Part shown: positions 24,106 to 33,077 of the stretch, one piece after another
How the letters are laid out: every line of letters starts with the position of its first letter
Position numbering within the stretch: position 1 is the stretch's first letter
NCBI RefSeq assembly: GCF_000766145.1
Contig: NZ_JNFB01000012.1
Span: 248,001 to 312,000, forward strand
Source: Paenilisteria newyorkensis
GTDB lineage: Bacteria; Bacillota; Bacilli; Lactobacillales; Listeriaceae
Direction of reading: 5' to 3'
Length of the DNA: 64,000 nt
The notes under the pieces: model-generated
Told to the model about the DNA's origin: nothing
The model's database searches: none
What the model saw: the letters and a program-made list of their open reading frames with translations, nothing else
Translations under genes and position numbers: made by a program

Positions 24106-25554
24106 TTACAGTAGTTCTTCTTTTTGATGTGTTCTTTCGTTAATATAGGCGTCGAGCATCTGCCAGTCGCGCAATGTCGGGTTGGTATTCCAGACGAGTT
24201 GTGGGACGGTGCTATGAGGTAGCGGCAGGTCCGTAATGATGAAATCGGCTTGTGGATGCCCGCTACCAACGATGATAAGTTGCTGCGCGGAATAGCGTGA
24301 GCGAATCGTTTTCTTCACAAGATCCTCCCATAAAAAACCGTTCTGTGAGAAAATTTTCGCGGTTAAACTTGCTGGTCGCGTGGTGCGTTCCATGGCGGTT
24401 TGGATGCTAATTCCAATGCGATACATCAGGACATCATGGTTCTCGCGTAAATAGGCGTAAATGGATTCCTTGGCAAACGTTTGAAAAATAGTCGCAATCT
24501 GCTTCTCTAAATCAGGGGATAAAATGTGCTCTTCCTTAATCAAAAAACGCTCTTGTGCTAGGAAAAGCGGACTTTCGACGGCATGAAACATGGAAAAGGT
24601 ATCAATGAGACTAACCATTAAATCGTCCGCATCCCAGCCAATCTTCGGCAAAATATTGAAAATTGTTTCCACAAGCCGATACGTTACTGGATTGATTTCT
24701 TTGCATGTTTCGATGCGCGCTGTTCTAGATTTTTCAGAATTGTAGGATTTAGAACAAAAGAAAATGCAGGACAAGATGAAAATCGATTCGGATTCTGAAA
24801 TCTCGATATGTGTCGTATCGGCCAAGATTTGAAAAGCTTCCGCGAGATTGTTGCGTTTATTATATGCTTCCCACGTGCGCGTCGTTCTTTCACCGCGCGG
24901 GTCGATGGGATAACCGCGTTTGATGCGAGTCAAGGAAAGTCCCACCCAAGCCGCGTATTGAATTTTGGCAGCGGGGGAGAAATAGATATCTAATTTTCGC
25001 ATAATATCTTCAATAAAGCCATCGATAATTTCCCAGTGGATGCCCATGAAAAACAAGTCTTGGGCGGGGTAGGCGTTAAAGAATAGGTCGTAAAATAGGA
25101 AACGGATTTGCGATTCTTTGCCAATGAGGTGGAGTGGCTTATTCTCGAGTTGGAGGTGAATCGACTTTAAATAGCGGTGAACAGGCGTTAATTTACGGTA
25201 GATGGTTGCGGGACTTACAAAATTTTCTTGACACCAAGCCGCGAGTGAAATCTCTTTTTCATCGTAAATATCATAGCAAAGCCGGAATAAATAGGTTTCT
25301 GAGAAGAAGGCGGAAAATAGGTGAATAAAGTTCTCATCTATTGGTTTTTCTAATAGGATGCCCTCGGTTGTATTGATAAGTTGCCATTTTTCGGGTAGCG
25401 TGTTTTCTAGATTTTTAATATCGCGAGCGAGTGTTTTTTTGGAACAGCGCACGATTTTGCAAATTTCTTGGCGATCCCAGATTTTATGGTCAGATAAAAG
25501 GACTTTAATGATGCGTAATTGGCGTTCTTTATCTTTTTCTAAAATACCGTTCAT
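24106..25554 (-). CDS. Mga-like (PRD-type) transcriptional regulator
   Basis: 482 residues. It contains an N-terminal HTH (about 15-55, QEICKIVRCSKKTLARDIKNLE), a second Mga-type HTH (about 85-140, AWCQENFVSPATIYRKL), a central PRD-like helical region and a C-terminal EIIB-like strand pattern LIIVGSGHPQADFIITD near 432-448 that lacks an obvious cysteine. This is the Mga/AtxA/lmo-type family of virulence or sugar regulators. The ATG chosen follows GAGGAAGGA by 10 bases. It is probably the first gene of the operon with the NatAB-like exporter and may control it. It diverges from the GntR gene at 25.7 kb. Confidence 0.8.
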   Translation of the reverse strand: MNGILEKDKERQLRIIKVLLSDHKIWDRQEICKIVRCSKKTLARDIKNLENTLPEKWQLINTTEGILLEKPIDENFIHLFSAFFSETYLFRLCYDIYDEKEISLAAWCQENFVSPATIYRKLTPVHRYLKSIHLQLENKPLHLIGKESQIRFLFYDLFFNAYPAQDLFFMGIHWEIIDGFIEDIMRKLDIYFSPAAKIQYAAWVGLSLTRIKRGYPIDPRGERTTRTWEAYNKRNNLAEAFQILADTTHIEISESESIFILSCIFFCSKSYNSEKSRTARIETCKEINPVTYRLVETIFNILPKIGWDADDLMVSLIDTFSMFHAVESPLFLAQERFLIKEEHILSPDLEKQIATIFQTFAKESIYAYLRENHDVLMYRIGISIQTAMERTTRPASLTAKIFSQNGFLWEDLVKKTIRSRYSAQQLIIVGSGHPQADFIITDLPLPHSTVPQLVWNTNPTLRDWQMLDAYINERTHQKEELL

Positions 25555-25701
25555 GGTGACATCATCCTTCCTCGGTTTATCAAACTTCTTATTTTTGCTG
25601 TTCTTCAAAGTCAACTTTGAGAGAGTATCCTCTTTTTTAGTTGGTTTATATGGTTTACAATGAATAGAGATACCAATAAGCGAAAAAAGCAGGTAATAAC
25701 T

Positions 25702-26349
25702 ATGATTTTAAACAATGATCGCGTAGCAGATGAGATTTATGCTTCTATAAAAACGGCGGTTCTTTGCCAAAAATATAAAATTGGTGACACGATTGAGGTG
25801 CAGAATTTGGCAGCTGAATTTGGCGTGTCGAGTCATATTGCAGAGCAGGCACTCCAATTATTATGTCAAAGAGGACTGCTGAATCAGCTTACGACCGATA
25901 TGTATGACGTGAAGGAAACGCATACCAAAGAATTTTATTACTCAGGTCGGTTCCAAATCATGTTTTTGAATATGGAATATATTATCCAGCGATTGAAAGA
26001 AACGAATGTTCCGATTGTAAAAAGTCCACTCATTATACATGTGGAGGCGATGAAGGACGGGGTTCAGAATCGCGATTATACAGCTTATATTGATGCATGT
26101 GAGGGATTCTATTTAGAACTTTGCAAACAGGCGAGTATGAGCATTTTAGGTAAAAGTTTGAGAACAATCAATGAGCAGTTAACCGCGTTTGATGACATAT
26201 TTGGTAAGAAGTTTTTGTTGACGTCATCTATGTGTACGGTTGAAGCTGTGGAACTTATTTTGGTTGCGCTGGAAGATCGCGATTACGAGCGGGCAATCAG
26301 TGTTGTGCAGCAACTGTATCATTATTATATTTCCTTGTTGGTGGATTAG
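25702..26349 (+). CDS. GntR/FadR-type transcriptional regulator, possibly LutR-like
   Basis: 215 residues with an N-terminal GntR winged helix (about 5-70, IKTAVLCQKYKIGDTIEVQNLAAEFGVSS) and an all-helical ligand domain of about 140 residues like the FCD group, though its metal-binding histidines are not obvious. Bacillus lutABC is repressed by LutR, a FadR-type GntR protein. This gene lies 359 bases upstream of lutA on the same strand, so the same role is plausible but unproven. The start follows AGCAGGTAATAACT. Confidence 0.72.
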   Translation: MILNNDRVADEIYASIKTAVLCQKYKIGDTIEVQNLAAEFGVSSHIAEQALQLLCQRGLLNQLTTDMYDVKETHTKEFYYSGRFQIMFLNMEYIIQRLKETNVPIVKSPLIIHVEAMKDGVQNRDYTAYIDACEGFYLELCKQASMSILGKSLRTINEQLTAFDDIFGKKFLLTSSMCTVEAVELILVALEDRDYERAISVVQQLYHYYISLLVD

Positions 26350-26708
26350 GCTTGCTCCTTTTAATAGTAGCGCTTTCGGCGAGATAATGCCATTAAAAAA
26401 TTCGATTTGCTAGGAAAAATTTAATTTGGAGATAAAACGGCTTTTTGATGTGGGAGGACTGCATTGGAAAGCTGTTTTTTGATGTTGGGAAAATTGGATG
26501 AAATACAGGGGAAACCACTTTTAAACCTCGTCTATTAGTGGTTTTTGTTTTGGTGATGGATGTATTGGGAAGTGGCTTCCTGACTGGATTTCTATCGCAA
26601 GTGTTCGATAAGTCGTTATTTTTCAAGGGTTTCCATTCGTTTTTCGCTATTTTTTATGCTAGAATTTAATGGTAGAAGAAGATGCAAAAGATGATGGGGG
26701 CGTATAGG
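26350..26708 (+). other. Gap between the GntR regulator and lutA
   Basis: No gene is seen. It contains two similar phrases, TTTTTGATGTGGGA (26442-26455) and TTTTTGATGTTGGGA (26476-26490), 34 bases apart, which could be operator direct repeats. A hairpin AAACCACT/AGTGGTTT follows (26512-26544). TAGAAT near 26659 could be the lutA -10. Confidence 0.4.
26512..26551 (+). terminator. Possible terminator upstream of lutA
   Basis: GAAACCACT and AGTGGTTTTT pair across a 17-base loop with TTTTTGTTTT following. It is distant (160 bases) from the GntR stop, and the loop is large. Confidence 0.45.
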
Positions 26709-27452
26709 ATGAAAGTCAGTATTTTTTCGACGTGTCTTGTGGACATGATGTTTCCGAATGTTGGGATTGCGATGGTGGAATGTTTGGAACGGCTGGGATG
26801 TGAGACGGATTTCCCTGAGTCGCAGGTGTGTTGTGGACAACCTACTTATAACAGCGGTTACATGGAGAAGACGCGGGCTACGTTGATTAATCAGTTGAAG
26901 GCGTTTAAGGATTCGGAATATGTCGTTGGACCATCGGGATCGTGCGTTGGTATGATGCGTGAGTATGCGGAGATTTTTAAGGGTGATCCGGAATATGCGG
27001 ATGCGGCGCGGGAACTGGGCGAGAAAACCTATGAATTTTCGCAGTTTTTATATCATGTGTTGGGCGTGACGGATGTTGGCGCGACGCTTGAGGGCAAGGC
27101 TACATATCATCGTTCGTGCCATATGACGCGGATTTTGGGTGAGAAAGAGGCGCCGTATGCGTTGCTTGCGGAGGTGCGCGGATTGGAATTAGTACCGTTA
27201 CCACACGTGGAAAATTGTTGCGGGTTTGGCGGGACTTTTTCGGTGAAGATGCCGGCGATTTCGGAGCAGATGGTGGAGGAAAAAATGGCGGATGTTGTAG
27301 CGACGGATGCGGAGATTTTGATCAGCGCGGATATGGGTTGCTTGATGAATATTGGCGGAAAGTTTAATCGTGAGGGCAAGGAAATCAAGATTATGCATAT
27401 CGCGGAAGTGTTGAATAGTAACGTCACAAAGCCTGTTCGGGCGACTGTTTAA
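26709..27452 (+). CDS. lutA: LutA, lactate utilisation Fe-S protein
   Basis: A 247-residue protein with two CCG-type cysteine-rich domains ([11 protein letters not shown] near 38-48 and [11 protein letters not shown] near 170-180) that bind Fe-S clusters. LutABC together oxidise L-lactate to pyruvate in the cytosol, donating electrons onward. The ATG giving [12 protein letters not shown] fits known LutA N-termini, with GGGGG upstream. It is the first gene of lutABC. Confidence 0.93.
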   Translation: MKVSIFSTCLVDMMFPNVGIAMVECLERLGCETDFPESQVCCGQPTYNSGYMEKTRATLINQLKAFKDSEYVVGPSGSCVGMMREYAEIFKGDPEYADAARELGEKTYEFSQFLYHVLGVTDVGATLEGKATYHRSCHMTRILGEKEAPYALLAEVRGLELVPLPHVENCCGFGGTFSVKMPAISEQMVEEKMADVVATDAEILISADMGCLMNIGGKFNREGKEIKIMHIAEVLNSNVTKPVRATV

Positions 27453-27467
27453 GGGGGATTTTTGAAA

Positions 27468-28940
27468 ATGGGACTATCGACGAGTACGAAGGATTTTGAT
27501 ACGCGGGTGAAGGAGAGTCTGGACGACGCGTTTATGCAAAAAGCGGTTGCCAAGGCGCAGGATGACCAGTGGGTGAAACGGGAAACGTCGCGGGAGAACT
27601 TGGGCAACTGGGAAGAGTGGCGTGATCTCGGGGAGCAGATTCGGCAGCATACGCTTGAGAACTTGGATTATTATTTGGAGCAGTTTAGTGATAATGTGAC
27701 GAAGAACGGTGGAAAAGTGTTTTTTGCGTCGACAGAACAGGAGGCGACGGATTATGTGAAAGACGTGATTCGGCAGAAAAATGCGAAGAAAATCGTGAAG
27801 TCGAAATCGATGGTGACGACGGAGATTGATTTGGATCGGTTGCTGCTTGAGATGGACGGGGTTTCGGTGATGGAGACGGATCTCGCGGAATTTATTTTGC
27901 AGATGGATGATTGGGATGAGCCGTCGCATATTGTTTTTCCGGATATACATAAGAACCGGGAGCAGATTCGGCTGGTTTTTAAGGAGAAGCTGGGGTATGA
28001 CGGGGACAATGAGCCGGAGCATATGGCGCGGTTTGCACGTGAGGTGTTGCGGGAATTTTTCCTGGATGCGGATGTCGGGATTACGGGTTGTAATTTTGCG
28101 ATTGCGAGCAGTGGCATGGTGAATTTGGTGACGAATGAGGGGAACGCGGATTTGTGCGAGAGCATTCCGGATACGCAGGTTGTGTTGATGGGGATGGAGC
28201 GCATTGTGCCGAATATGGCGGACGCGGAAGTAATGGATAACTTGTTGTCGCGCAGTGCGGTCGGGCAGAGTTTGACGAGTTACATTACTTTTTCGGGGCC
28301 AAAATTGACGGAGGAATCGGATGGACCAGATGATTTTCATGTGGTGATTTTGGATAATAAACGTTCGGAGGCGCTGGGTACGGAGTTTCAGTCGGTGTTG
28401 CAATGTATTCGCTGCGGATCGTGTTTGAATGTGTGCCCGGTGTATCGGACGATTGGCGGACATGGTTATGGCTCGATTTATCCGGGTCCGATTGGCGCGG
28501 TGCTCTCGCCTGTACTTGGCGGTTACGAACAGTTTGGCGAGTTGCCTTACGCGTCGAGTTTGTGCGGTGCTTGTACGGATACGTGCCCTGTCAAAATTCC
28601 ACTTCACGGTTTGTTGATCGAGCATCGGCGGGTGATGACGGATGAGCTGAAAATGGGACACGGTTTCGTGGATCAGCAAATGCGCTTTATCGCTAAGGCT
28701 ACCTCGTCGCCGTTCTTGTTTAAGCAGGCGCTCAAATTTGGACATGTTGGTCTGGGTGTACTTGGTGCGAAACCGTCTACTACGACGGAAAATTTGTATC
28801 AGTATGGCGGTTTTATTAACGGTGGATTTGGTTTGATTAAAGGCTGGACGAGTGTGCGCGATTTGCCGAGACCGCCGAAAGAGCGCGATAATTTCCGATC
28901 ATGGTATAAAAATCGGGAGCAGGGAGGTGCAGCGAAATGA
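27468..28940 (+). CDS. lutB: LutB, lactate utilisation Fe-S/LUD protein
   Basis: 490 residues: an N-terminal LUD domain (about 60-295) and a C-terminal ferredoxin-like region with two cysteine motifs, CIRCGSCLNVCP near 313-324 and CGACTDTCP near 366-374, that bind 4Fe-4S clusters. It is the electron-transfer core of the LutABC complex. The ATG has AAGGGGG 10 bases upstream; a TTG two codons earlier is less likely. It overlaps lutC by ATGA. Confidence 0.94.
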   Translation: MGLSTSTKDFDTRVKESLDDAFMQKAVAKAQDDQWVKRETSRENLGNWEEWRDLGEQIRQHTLENLDYYLEQFSDNVTKNGGKVFFASTEQEATDYVKDVIRQKNAKKIVKSKSMVTTEIDLDRLLLEMDGVSVMETDLAEFILQMDDWDEPSHIVFPDIHKNREQIRLVFKEKLGYDGDNEPEHMARFAREVLREFFLDADVGITGCNFAIASSGMVNLVTNEGNADLCESIPDTQVVLMGMERIVPNMADAEVMDNLLSRSAVGQSLTSYITFSGPKLTEESDGPDDFHVVILDNKRSEALGTEFQSVLQCIRCGSCLNVCPVYRTIGGHGYGSIYPGPIGAVLSPVLGGYEQFGELPYASSLCGACTDTCPVKIPLHGLLIEHRRVMTDELKMGHGFVDQQMRFIAKATSSPFLFKQALKFGHVGLGVLGAKPSTTTENLYQYGGFINGGFGLIKGWTSVRDLPRPPKERDNFRSWYKNREQGGAAK

Positions 28941-29653
28941 CAGCGACGGATAATCGGGAAGCATTTTTGAATGGGATTGCGGAGAAATTAGGCCGGGAAC
29001 GGCGTCGGACAGGTGTGGTGAGACCAGAGCGCGTGCACACGATTGCAGATACGACGCTCACTGGGAAACCGCAGGACGAGTTGCTTGCGATTGCGAAAGA
29101 AGCTTGTTCGCGGATTCATACCGATGTGGTGGAAACGCCCGTCGCAGAACTTGCGGCGCACATCGAAAAAATCGCTACCAATTATGGTAACGAGTCGGTG
29201 CTTATTGCGGATGATCCACGTTTCGCGGAATTCGGATTGCAAAATTTAGCGGATAATGCATGGGACAATTGCGCGGTTTCGATTTGGAAAGAAGGGCGTG
29301 AGAATCGTGCGGCGAATATTGCGACGGCGGCAGACGCGAATATTGCGATTGCCTTCGCAGAGTTTCTCCTTGCTGAGAGTGGATCGGTCGTTGTGGAGTC
29401 GAGTCCGAAACAAGGCCGGACGCTTCATTTTTTACCAGTGCATTACATCGCGATTGTTCCAAAAAGCAAGATTGTACCGCGTTCCACACAAGCCGCAGAC
29501 TATTATGATGCGCGTATTGCGAGCGGTCAGGAAATCGGTTCTTCCATCAACTTCATCTCAGGCCCGTCAAACTCCGGCGATATCGAGATGCAGCTTGTTG
29601 TCGGTGTTCATGGCCCGATTAGCGTTACGTATATTGTAGTAACAGATAAATAG
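28937..29653 (+). CDS. lutC: LutC, lactate utilisation LUD protein
   Basis: 238 residues with a LUD domain covering most of the protein (VSIWKEGRENRA, AFAEFLLAESGSVVVESS, HYIAIVPKSKIV and the final FISGPSNSGDIE...VHGP segment). It is the third component of the lactate oxidation complex. It is coupled to lutB by a 4-base overlap and followed by a hairpin shared with the converging Crp/Fnr gene. Confidence 0.93.
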   Translation: MTATDNREAFLNGIAEKLGRERRRTGVVRPERVHTIADTTLTGKPQDELLAIAKEACSRIHTDVVETPVAELAAHIEKIATNYGNESVLIADDPRFAEFGLQNLADNAWDNCAVSIWKEGRENRAANIATAADANIAIAFAEFLLAESGSVVVESSPKQGRTLHFLPVHYIAIVPKSKIVPRSTQAADYYDARIASGQEIGSSINFISGPSNSGDIEMQLVVGVHGPISVTYIVVTDK

Positions 29654-29712
29654 GTCGAATAGAAAGTCATGTTTAGTCCAGCGCTAGGCATGATTTTTTA
29701 TTCGACTTATTT
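29654..29712. terminator. Convergent terminator after lutC
   Basis: TCGAATAGAAAGTCATG pairs, with two mismatches, with CATGATTTTTTATTCGA around a 17-base loop. T-rich tracts lie on both sides. Confidence 0.7.
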
Positions 29713-29713
29713 T

Positions 29714-30358
29714 TTAGGCTTCGTTCTCTTCACCGATAAGAAGTACGCGGGAATTAAAGATAACACGGCCTTCTTCCATCAATTGTTGTAAATGAGCCGT
29801 CATCGTACTAAGACTAACGCCAGCATAGTTCGCAATCATTTTTCTTGAAAAATATCTTGGTAATTCAATCATACCTTGGTCATCGGCTTTCGGGTTATAA
29901 CGTGTCGCCAAGGTGTGGATGAACGCTGCAATCATATTTTTCGTGTCTAAAGTTGCTTGGATTTGCTTCTTCTCTAAACGACGTTGAATCGTTTGTAACA
30001 TGTGATAGTGCTGTAATTGAATCTCTGCGTTCTCTGCAATTTTGTTAAATACATCGCTTTGTGCAAATCTCCAAACCGTTAATTCGTCTGTCAAAGCTTT
30101 TCCGAATAGTTGGCTAGAGTAGACGTTGTAATCTAGTAAATCACCTTCGCCAGCAAAATCAATCGCTACATTTTTATTGGAGAAAATACCGGCAACACCA
30201 GCTACAATCACAAAGATATAAGGCGTGTTGTTCGTTGCAGTCAATTCGATTTTGTCGTTCTTTTTTAATTCCAATCTTTCCTTGGCGATATCTGACTCGA
30301 GTAATGACGTAAGAAACTTCCCAGCTTGTATCTTTGTATCTAATGTATTTGTGTTCAT
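29714..30358 (-). CDS. Crp/Fnr family transcriptional regulator
   Basis: 214 residues: an N-terminal cyclic-nucleotide-binding-like beta-roll (about 20-120) without the cAMP phosphate-binding signature, a long dimer helix (about 122-145), and a C-terminal winged HTH (about 165-205, RYFSRKMIANYAGVSLSTMTAHLQQLMEEG). Listeria encodes many such PrfA-related proteins. AGGAGGAGATAAT lies directly before the ATG, ruling out the much longer upstream extension. It converges on lutC and diverges from the CtpE-like ATPase gene. Targets are unknown; the ATPase gene is a candidate. Confidence 0.85.
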   Translation of the reverse strand: MNTNTLDTKIQAGKFLTSLLESDIAKERLELKKNDKIELTATNNTPYIFVIVAGVAGIFSNKNVAIDFAGEGDLLDYNVYSSQLFGKALTDELTVWRFAQSDVFNKIAENAEIQLQHYHMLQTIQRRLEKKQIQATLDTKNMIAAFIHTLATRYNPKADDQGMIELPRYFSRKMIANYAGVSLSTMTAHLQQLMEEGRVIFNSRVLLIGEENEA

Positions 30359-30681
30359 ATTATCTCCTCCTATGATTTTTTTTGGCGTTTCGTTAACTGC
30401 CTCTATAACCATTAAACCATGAATACGATTTTTTCGACATTCATTATTGTCATCGAAATGGACAGAAATGAAAAAATTGATTTTTATGGAATCTAATGTC
30501 GAAAAAAAGGGTAGTATATAATAGGTGATAAAAGTCGGAGAAATTATGAAAAAAGCCAAGAATCTCATCATATTTTTATTTTTCTCTGATATAATCTGGA
30601 GATGAATTAAATAGATGGAGTGATTGCTTCATTTGCTAGTTTTAAGAGAGTGTCATTCTAAAGCGAAAAGGATCTGGTGAG
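30359..30681. other. Divergent promoter region, Crp/Fnr gene and P-type ATPase gene
   Basis: No gene is seen. A 13-base inverted repeat, TTTTTTCGACATT (30429-30441) and AATGTCGAAAAAA (30495-30507), spans the middle. TATAAT (30517-30522) lies 9 bases beyond the right arm and is the likely -10 of the ATPase gene, so a protein bound at the repeat would affect it. Confidence 0.55.
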
Positions 30682-33027
30682 ATGGAAAATAAAATGAAAA
30701 CACCAGCAGGCTTAACTTCTAGTGAGGTTGCCGAGCGAGTAAAACATGGACAGGTCAATCACGCGCTGAAGCCACTAACGCGTAGTGTGCTTGGAATTAT
30801 ACGGGATAATACGTTTACGCTTTTTAATATGATAAATGTGGTCATCGCGAGCTTCATTATTCTTGTGGGAAGCTATCAAAACTTGCTGTTTTTGGGCGTC
30901 GCGCTCTGCAATACGGCGATGGGGATTTTTCAGGAGATCCGGGCGAAGCGGAATATCGATAAGTTGACAATTTTGACGCAGGCGAAGGTGAAAGTCATGC
31001 GGGATGGCAAGCTTTGTGAACTGGAGCAGGACGAGCTCGTGCTTGGGGATGTGATGGTTCTGAATCGCGAAGATCAGATTTGTGCGGATGGCATGATTTT
31101 TCAGACGGATGGTTTGGAGGTCGATGAATCGCAGTTGACGGGTGAGGCTGAGCCAGTCGTGAAGCGTGCGGATGACTACGTGATGTCGGGCAGCTATATC
31201 GTCAGTGGGCAGGCGTACGTGAAGGTTTCCGCTGTCGGAGAGCACAGCTTTGTGTCGAAAATTTCGATGGAAGTGAAGCAGGAGAAGCGGCCAGATAGCG
31301 AGTTAATTCGCTCGATTAAGAAGATTATCAAAGTGTTGACGTTTATCATTATTCCGATTGGTTTGGCACTATTTTTCTCGAAGTATTTTCAAGGATTGCC
31401 GCTGAAGGAATCGGTGCTCGGGACGGCGGCTGCGATGATTGGGATGATTCCAGAAGGGCTCGTGCTTTTGACGAGTATCGCGCTGGCTGTTGGGGTTATT
31501 AACTTGGCGAAGCAGAAAGTGCTCGTGAAATCGATGCCGTGTATTGAGACATTGGCGCGTGTGGATGTGCTCTGTTTGGATAAAACGGGGACGATTACAG
31601 ATGGAAAATTAGACGTGACGGATATCGTGTTGAAGCATCCGCGTGTGACGTCTTCGCAAATCGACGCTAGTGTTGGTGCCATTGTTGGTTCGCTTTCGGA
31701 TAATAACGCGACCAGTATCGCGCTCGGAAAGCACTTCACGGAGAATCCAGATTGGCAAATCGAGAAGCGTATCCCGTTTTCTTCCGCGCGCAAATGGAGC
31801 GGTTGTAGTTTTACGGAAAAAGGAACGTTTTTGATCGGTGCGCCAGAGTTTATTTTCAGAGATTTATCTGCGGAAAATCGGCAGGAATTGGATGATTATG
31901 CGCATCAAGGTTTTCGAGTTTTGGCCGTGGCGCATTCGTTGGAAACATTGACAGAAAGCGTTTTGCCGGAGCAATGTGAGTTGTTGGCTTTCATTTTGAT
32001 TGCGGATAATATTCGTGCGGAGGCGCCAGATACGTTCGCATTTTTCGCGGCGGAAGGTGTGTCGATTAAAGTTATTTCGGGAGACAATCCGGTGACGGTT
32101 TCCAATGTCGCGGTTCGTGCGGGCATTGCGAATGGTGATAAATACATTGATATGAGCGAAGTCGCGGAAGACGCCGATCTCTTGCCGATTATCGAAGCGT
32201 ATACGGTTTTTGGTCGCGTAACCCCGCATCAAAAGAAAGATTTGATTAACACGTATAAAAATCAGGGACATACCGTTGCGATGACGGGTGATGGTGTCAA
32301 TGATGTGCTCGCTTTAAAAGAAGCCAATTGTAGCATCGCGATGGCAGAAGGTAGTGACGCCGCGCGTAGCGTTTCCGATTTTGTCCTGCTATCGAATAAT
32401 TTCGACTCGATGATTGGCGTTATGCGGGAAGGTCGGCGTGTTGTCAATAATATTGAGCGTGTGGCATCGCTTTACCTCATCAAAACGATGTATTCGACGG
32501 TACTCGCGCTCGCGTTCATTTTTCTAGCCGGCGCGTACCCATTCCAACCGATTCAACTTAGCCCAATCTCGGCGCTAACTGTTGGGATTCCGTCCTTCTT
32601 CTTAGCCTTAAAACCGAACTACGACCGCATTAAAGGACAATTCTTACACAAAGTACTACAAACATCCGTGCCCGCAGCGACATGCGTTATCACGTATATT
32701 ATGCTTATCCTTGGGTTCGGAAACATGCTAGGTCTAAGTTTCGCGCAAACATCGACAATGAACGTGATGCTAACAGGCGCAACATGTTTCGTCGCCTTAA
32801 TCAGCGTTGGACACCCATTCGGACGCAAAACAAAAGTACTTGTAGCAACGATGATGGCTGCATTTGTTTGCTTATTCCTATTCGGCGGCAAATTCTTCTC
32901 ACTCGTATCGATTTTCGATTGGCAAATGATGCTTATCTATGTACCACTACTGGTATCATGTGGCCCACTTTATTGGTTCATTCGCCATACCATCATGCGT
33001 TTTGGCTGGGCTGGCGCAAGAGATTAA
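30682..33027 (+). CDS. P-type cation ATPase, CtpE-like
   Basis: 781 residues with the full P-type motif set: actuator TGEA in ESQLTGEAEPV, the phosphorylated Asp300 in LDKTGT, the hinge GDGVND, and PEGL in membrane helix 4 (IGMIPEGLVLL). The N-terminal GLTSSEVAERVKHGQVN and RSVLGIIRDNTFTLFN are typical of the CtpE-type subgroup, whose mycobacterial member imports Ca2+; a related streptococcal pump is annotated for Mg2+/Ca2+. Ion specificity here is inferred. It is monocistronic with a hairpin after it, and is distinct from the LMCA1-like pump at 58.9 kb. Confidence 0.85.
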   Translation: MENKMKTPAGLTSSEVAERVKHGQVNHALKPLTRSVLGIIRDNTFTLFNMINVVIASFIILVGSYQNLLFLGVALCNTAMGIFQEIRAKRNIDKLTILTQAKVKVMRDGKLCELEQDELVLGDVMVLNREDQICADGMIFQTDGLEVDESQLTGEAEPVVKRADDYVMSGSYIVSGQAYVKVSAVGEHSFVSKISMEVKQEKRPDSELIRSIKKIIKVLTFIIIPIGLALFFSKYFQGLPLKESVLGTAAAMIGMIPEGLVLLTSIALAVGVINLAKQKVLVKSMPCIETLARVDVLCLDKTGTITDGKLDVTDIVLKHPRVTSSQIDASVGAIVGSLSDNNATSIALGKHFTENPDWQIEKRIPFSSARKWSGCSFTEKGTFLIGAPEFIFRDLSAENRQELDDYAHQGFRVLAVAHSLETLTESVLPEQCELLAFILIADNIRAEAPDTFAFFAAEGVSIKVISGDNPVTVSNVAVRAGIANGDKYIDMSEVAEDADLLPIIEAYTVFGRVTPHQKKDLINTYKNQGHTVAMTGDGVNDVLALKEANCSIAMAEGSDAARSVSDFVLLSNNFDSMIGVMREGRRVVNNIERVASLYLIKTMYSTVLALAFIFLAGAYPFQPIQLSPISALTVGIPSFFLALKPNYDRIKGQFLHKVLQTSVPAATCVITYIMLILGFGNMLGLSFAQTSTMNVMLTGATCFVALISVGHPFGRKTKVLVATMMAAFVCLFLFGGKFFSLVSIFDWQMMLIYVPLLVSCGPLYWFIRHTIMRFGWAGARD

Positions 33028-33034
33028 GGCACAC

Positions 33035-33075
33035 AAAAAAATGGATCGACTCCGTAATCTCGGGTCGATCCATTT
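33035..33075. terminator. Convergent terminator, strongest for aspartokinase
   Basis: AAATGGATCGAC and GTCGATCCATTT pair around a 14-base loop. The minus strand ends in a long T-run, so it mainly terminates the aspartokinase gene; on the plus strand the T-tract is weak. Confidence 0.85.
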
Positions 33076-33077
33076 GC

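Noticed and set aside
27474-28745. Very long minus-strand frame opposite lutB
   Set aside because: The product is an Arg/His-rich shadow of a GC-skewed real gene; lutB in the other frame is unmistakable.
29714-30358. Calling this Crp/Fnr gene prfA
   Set aside because: The protein is only PrfA-like in fold, no virulence cluster genes are nearby and no good PrfA box was found upstream of it.
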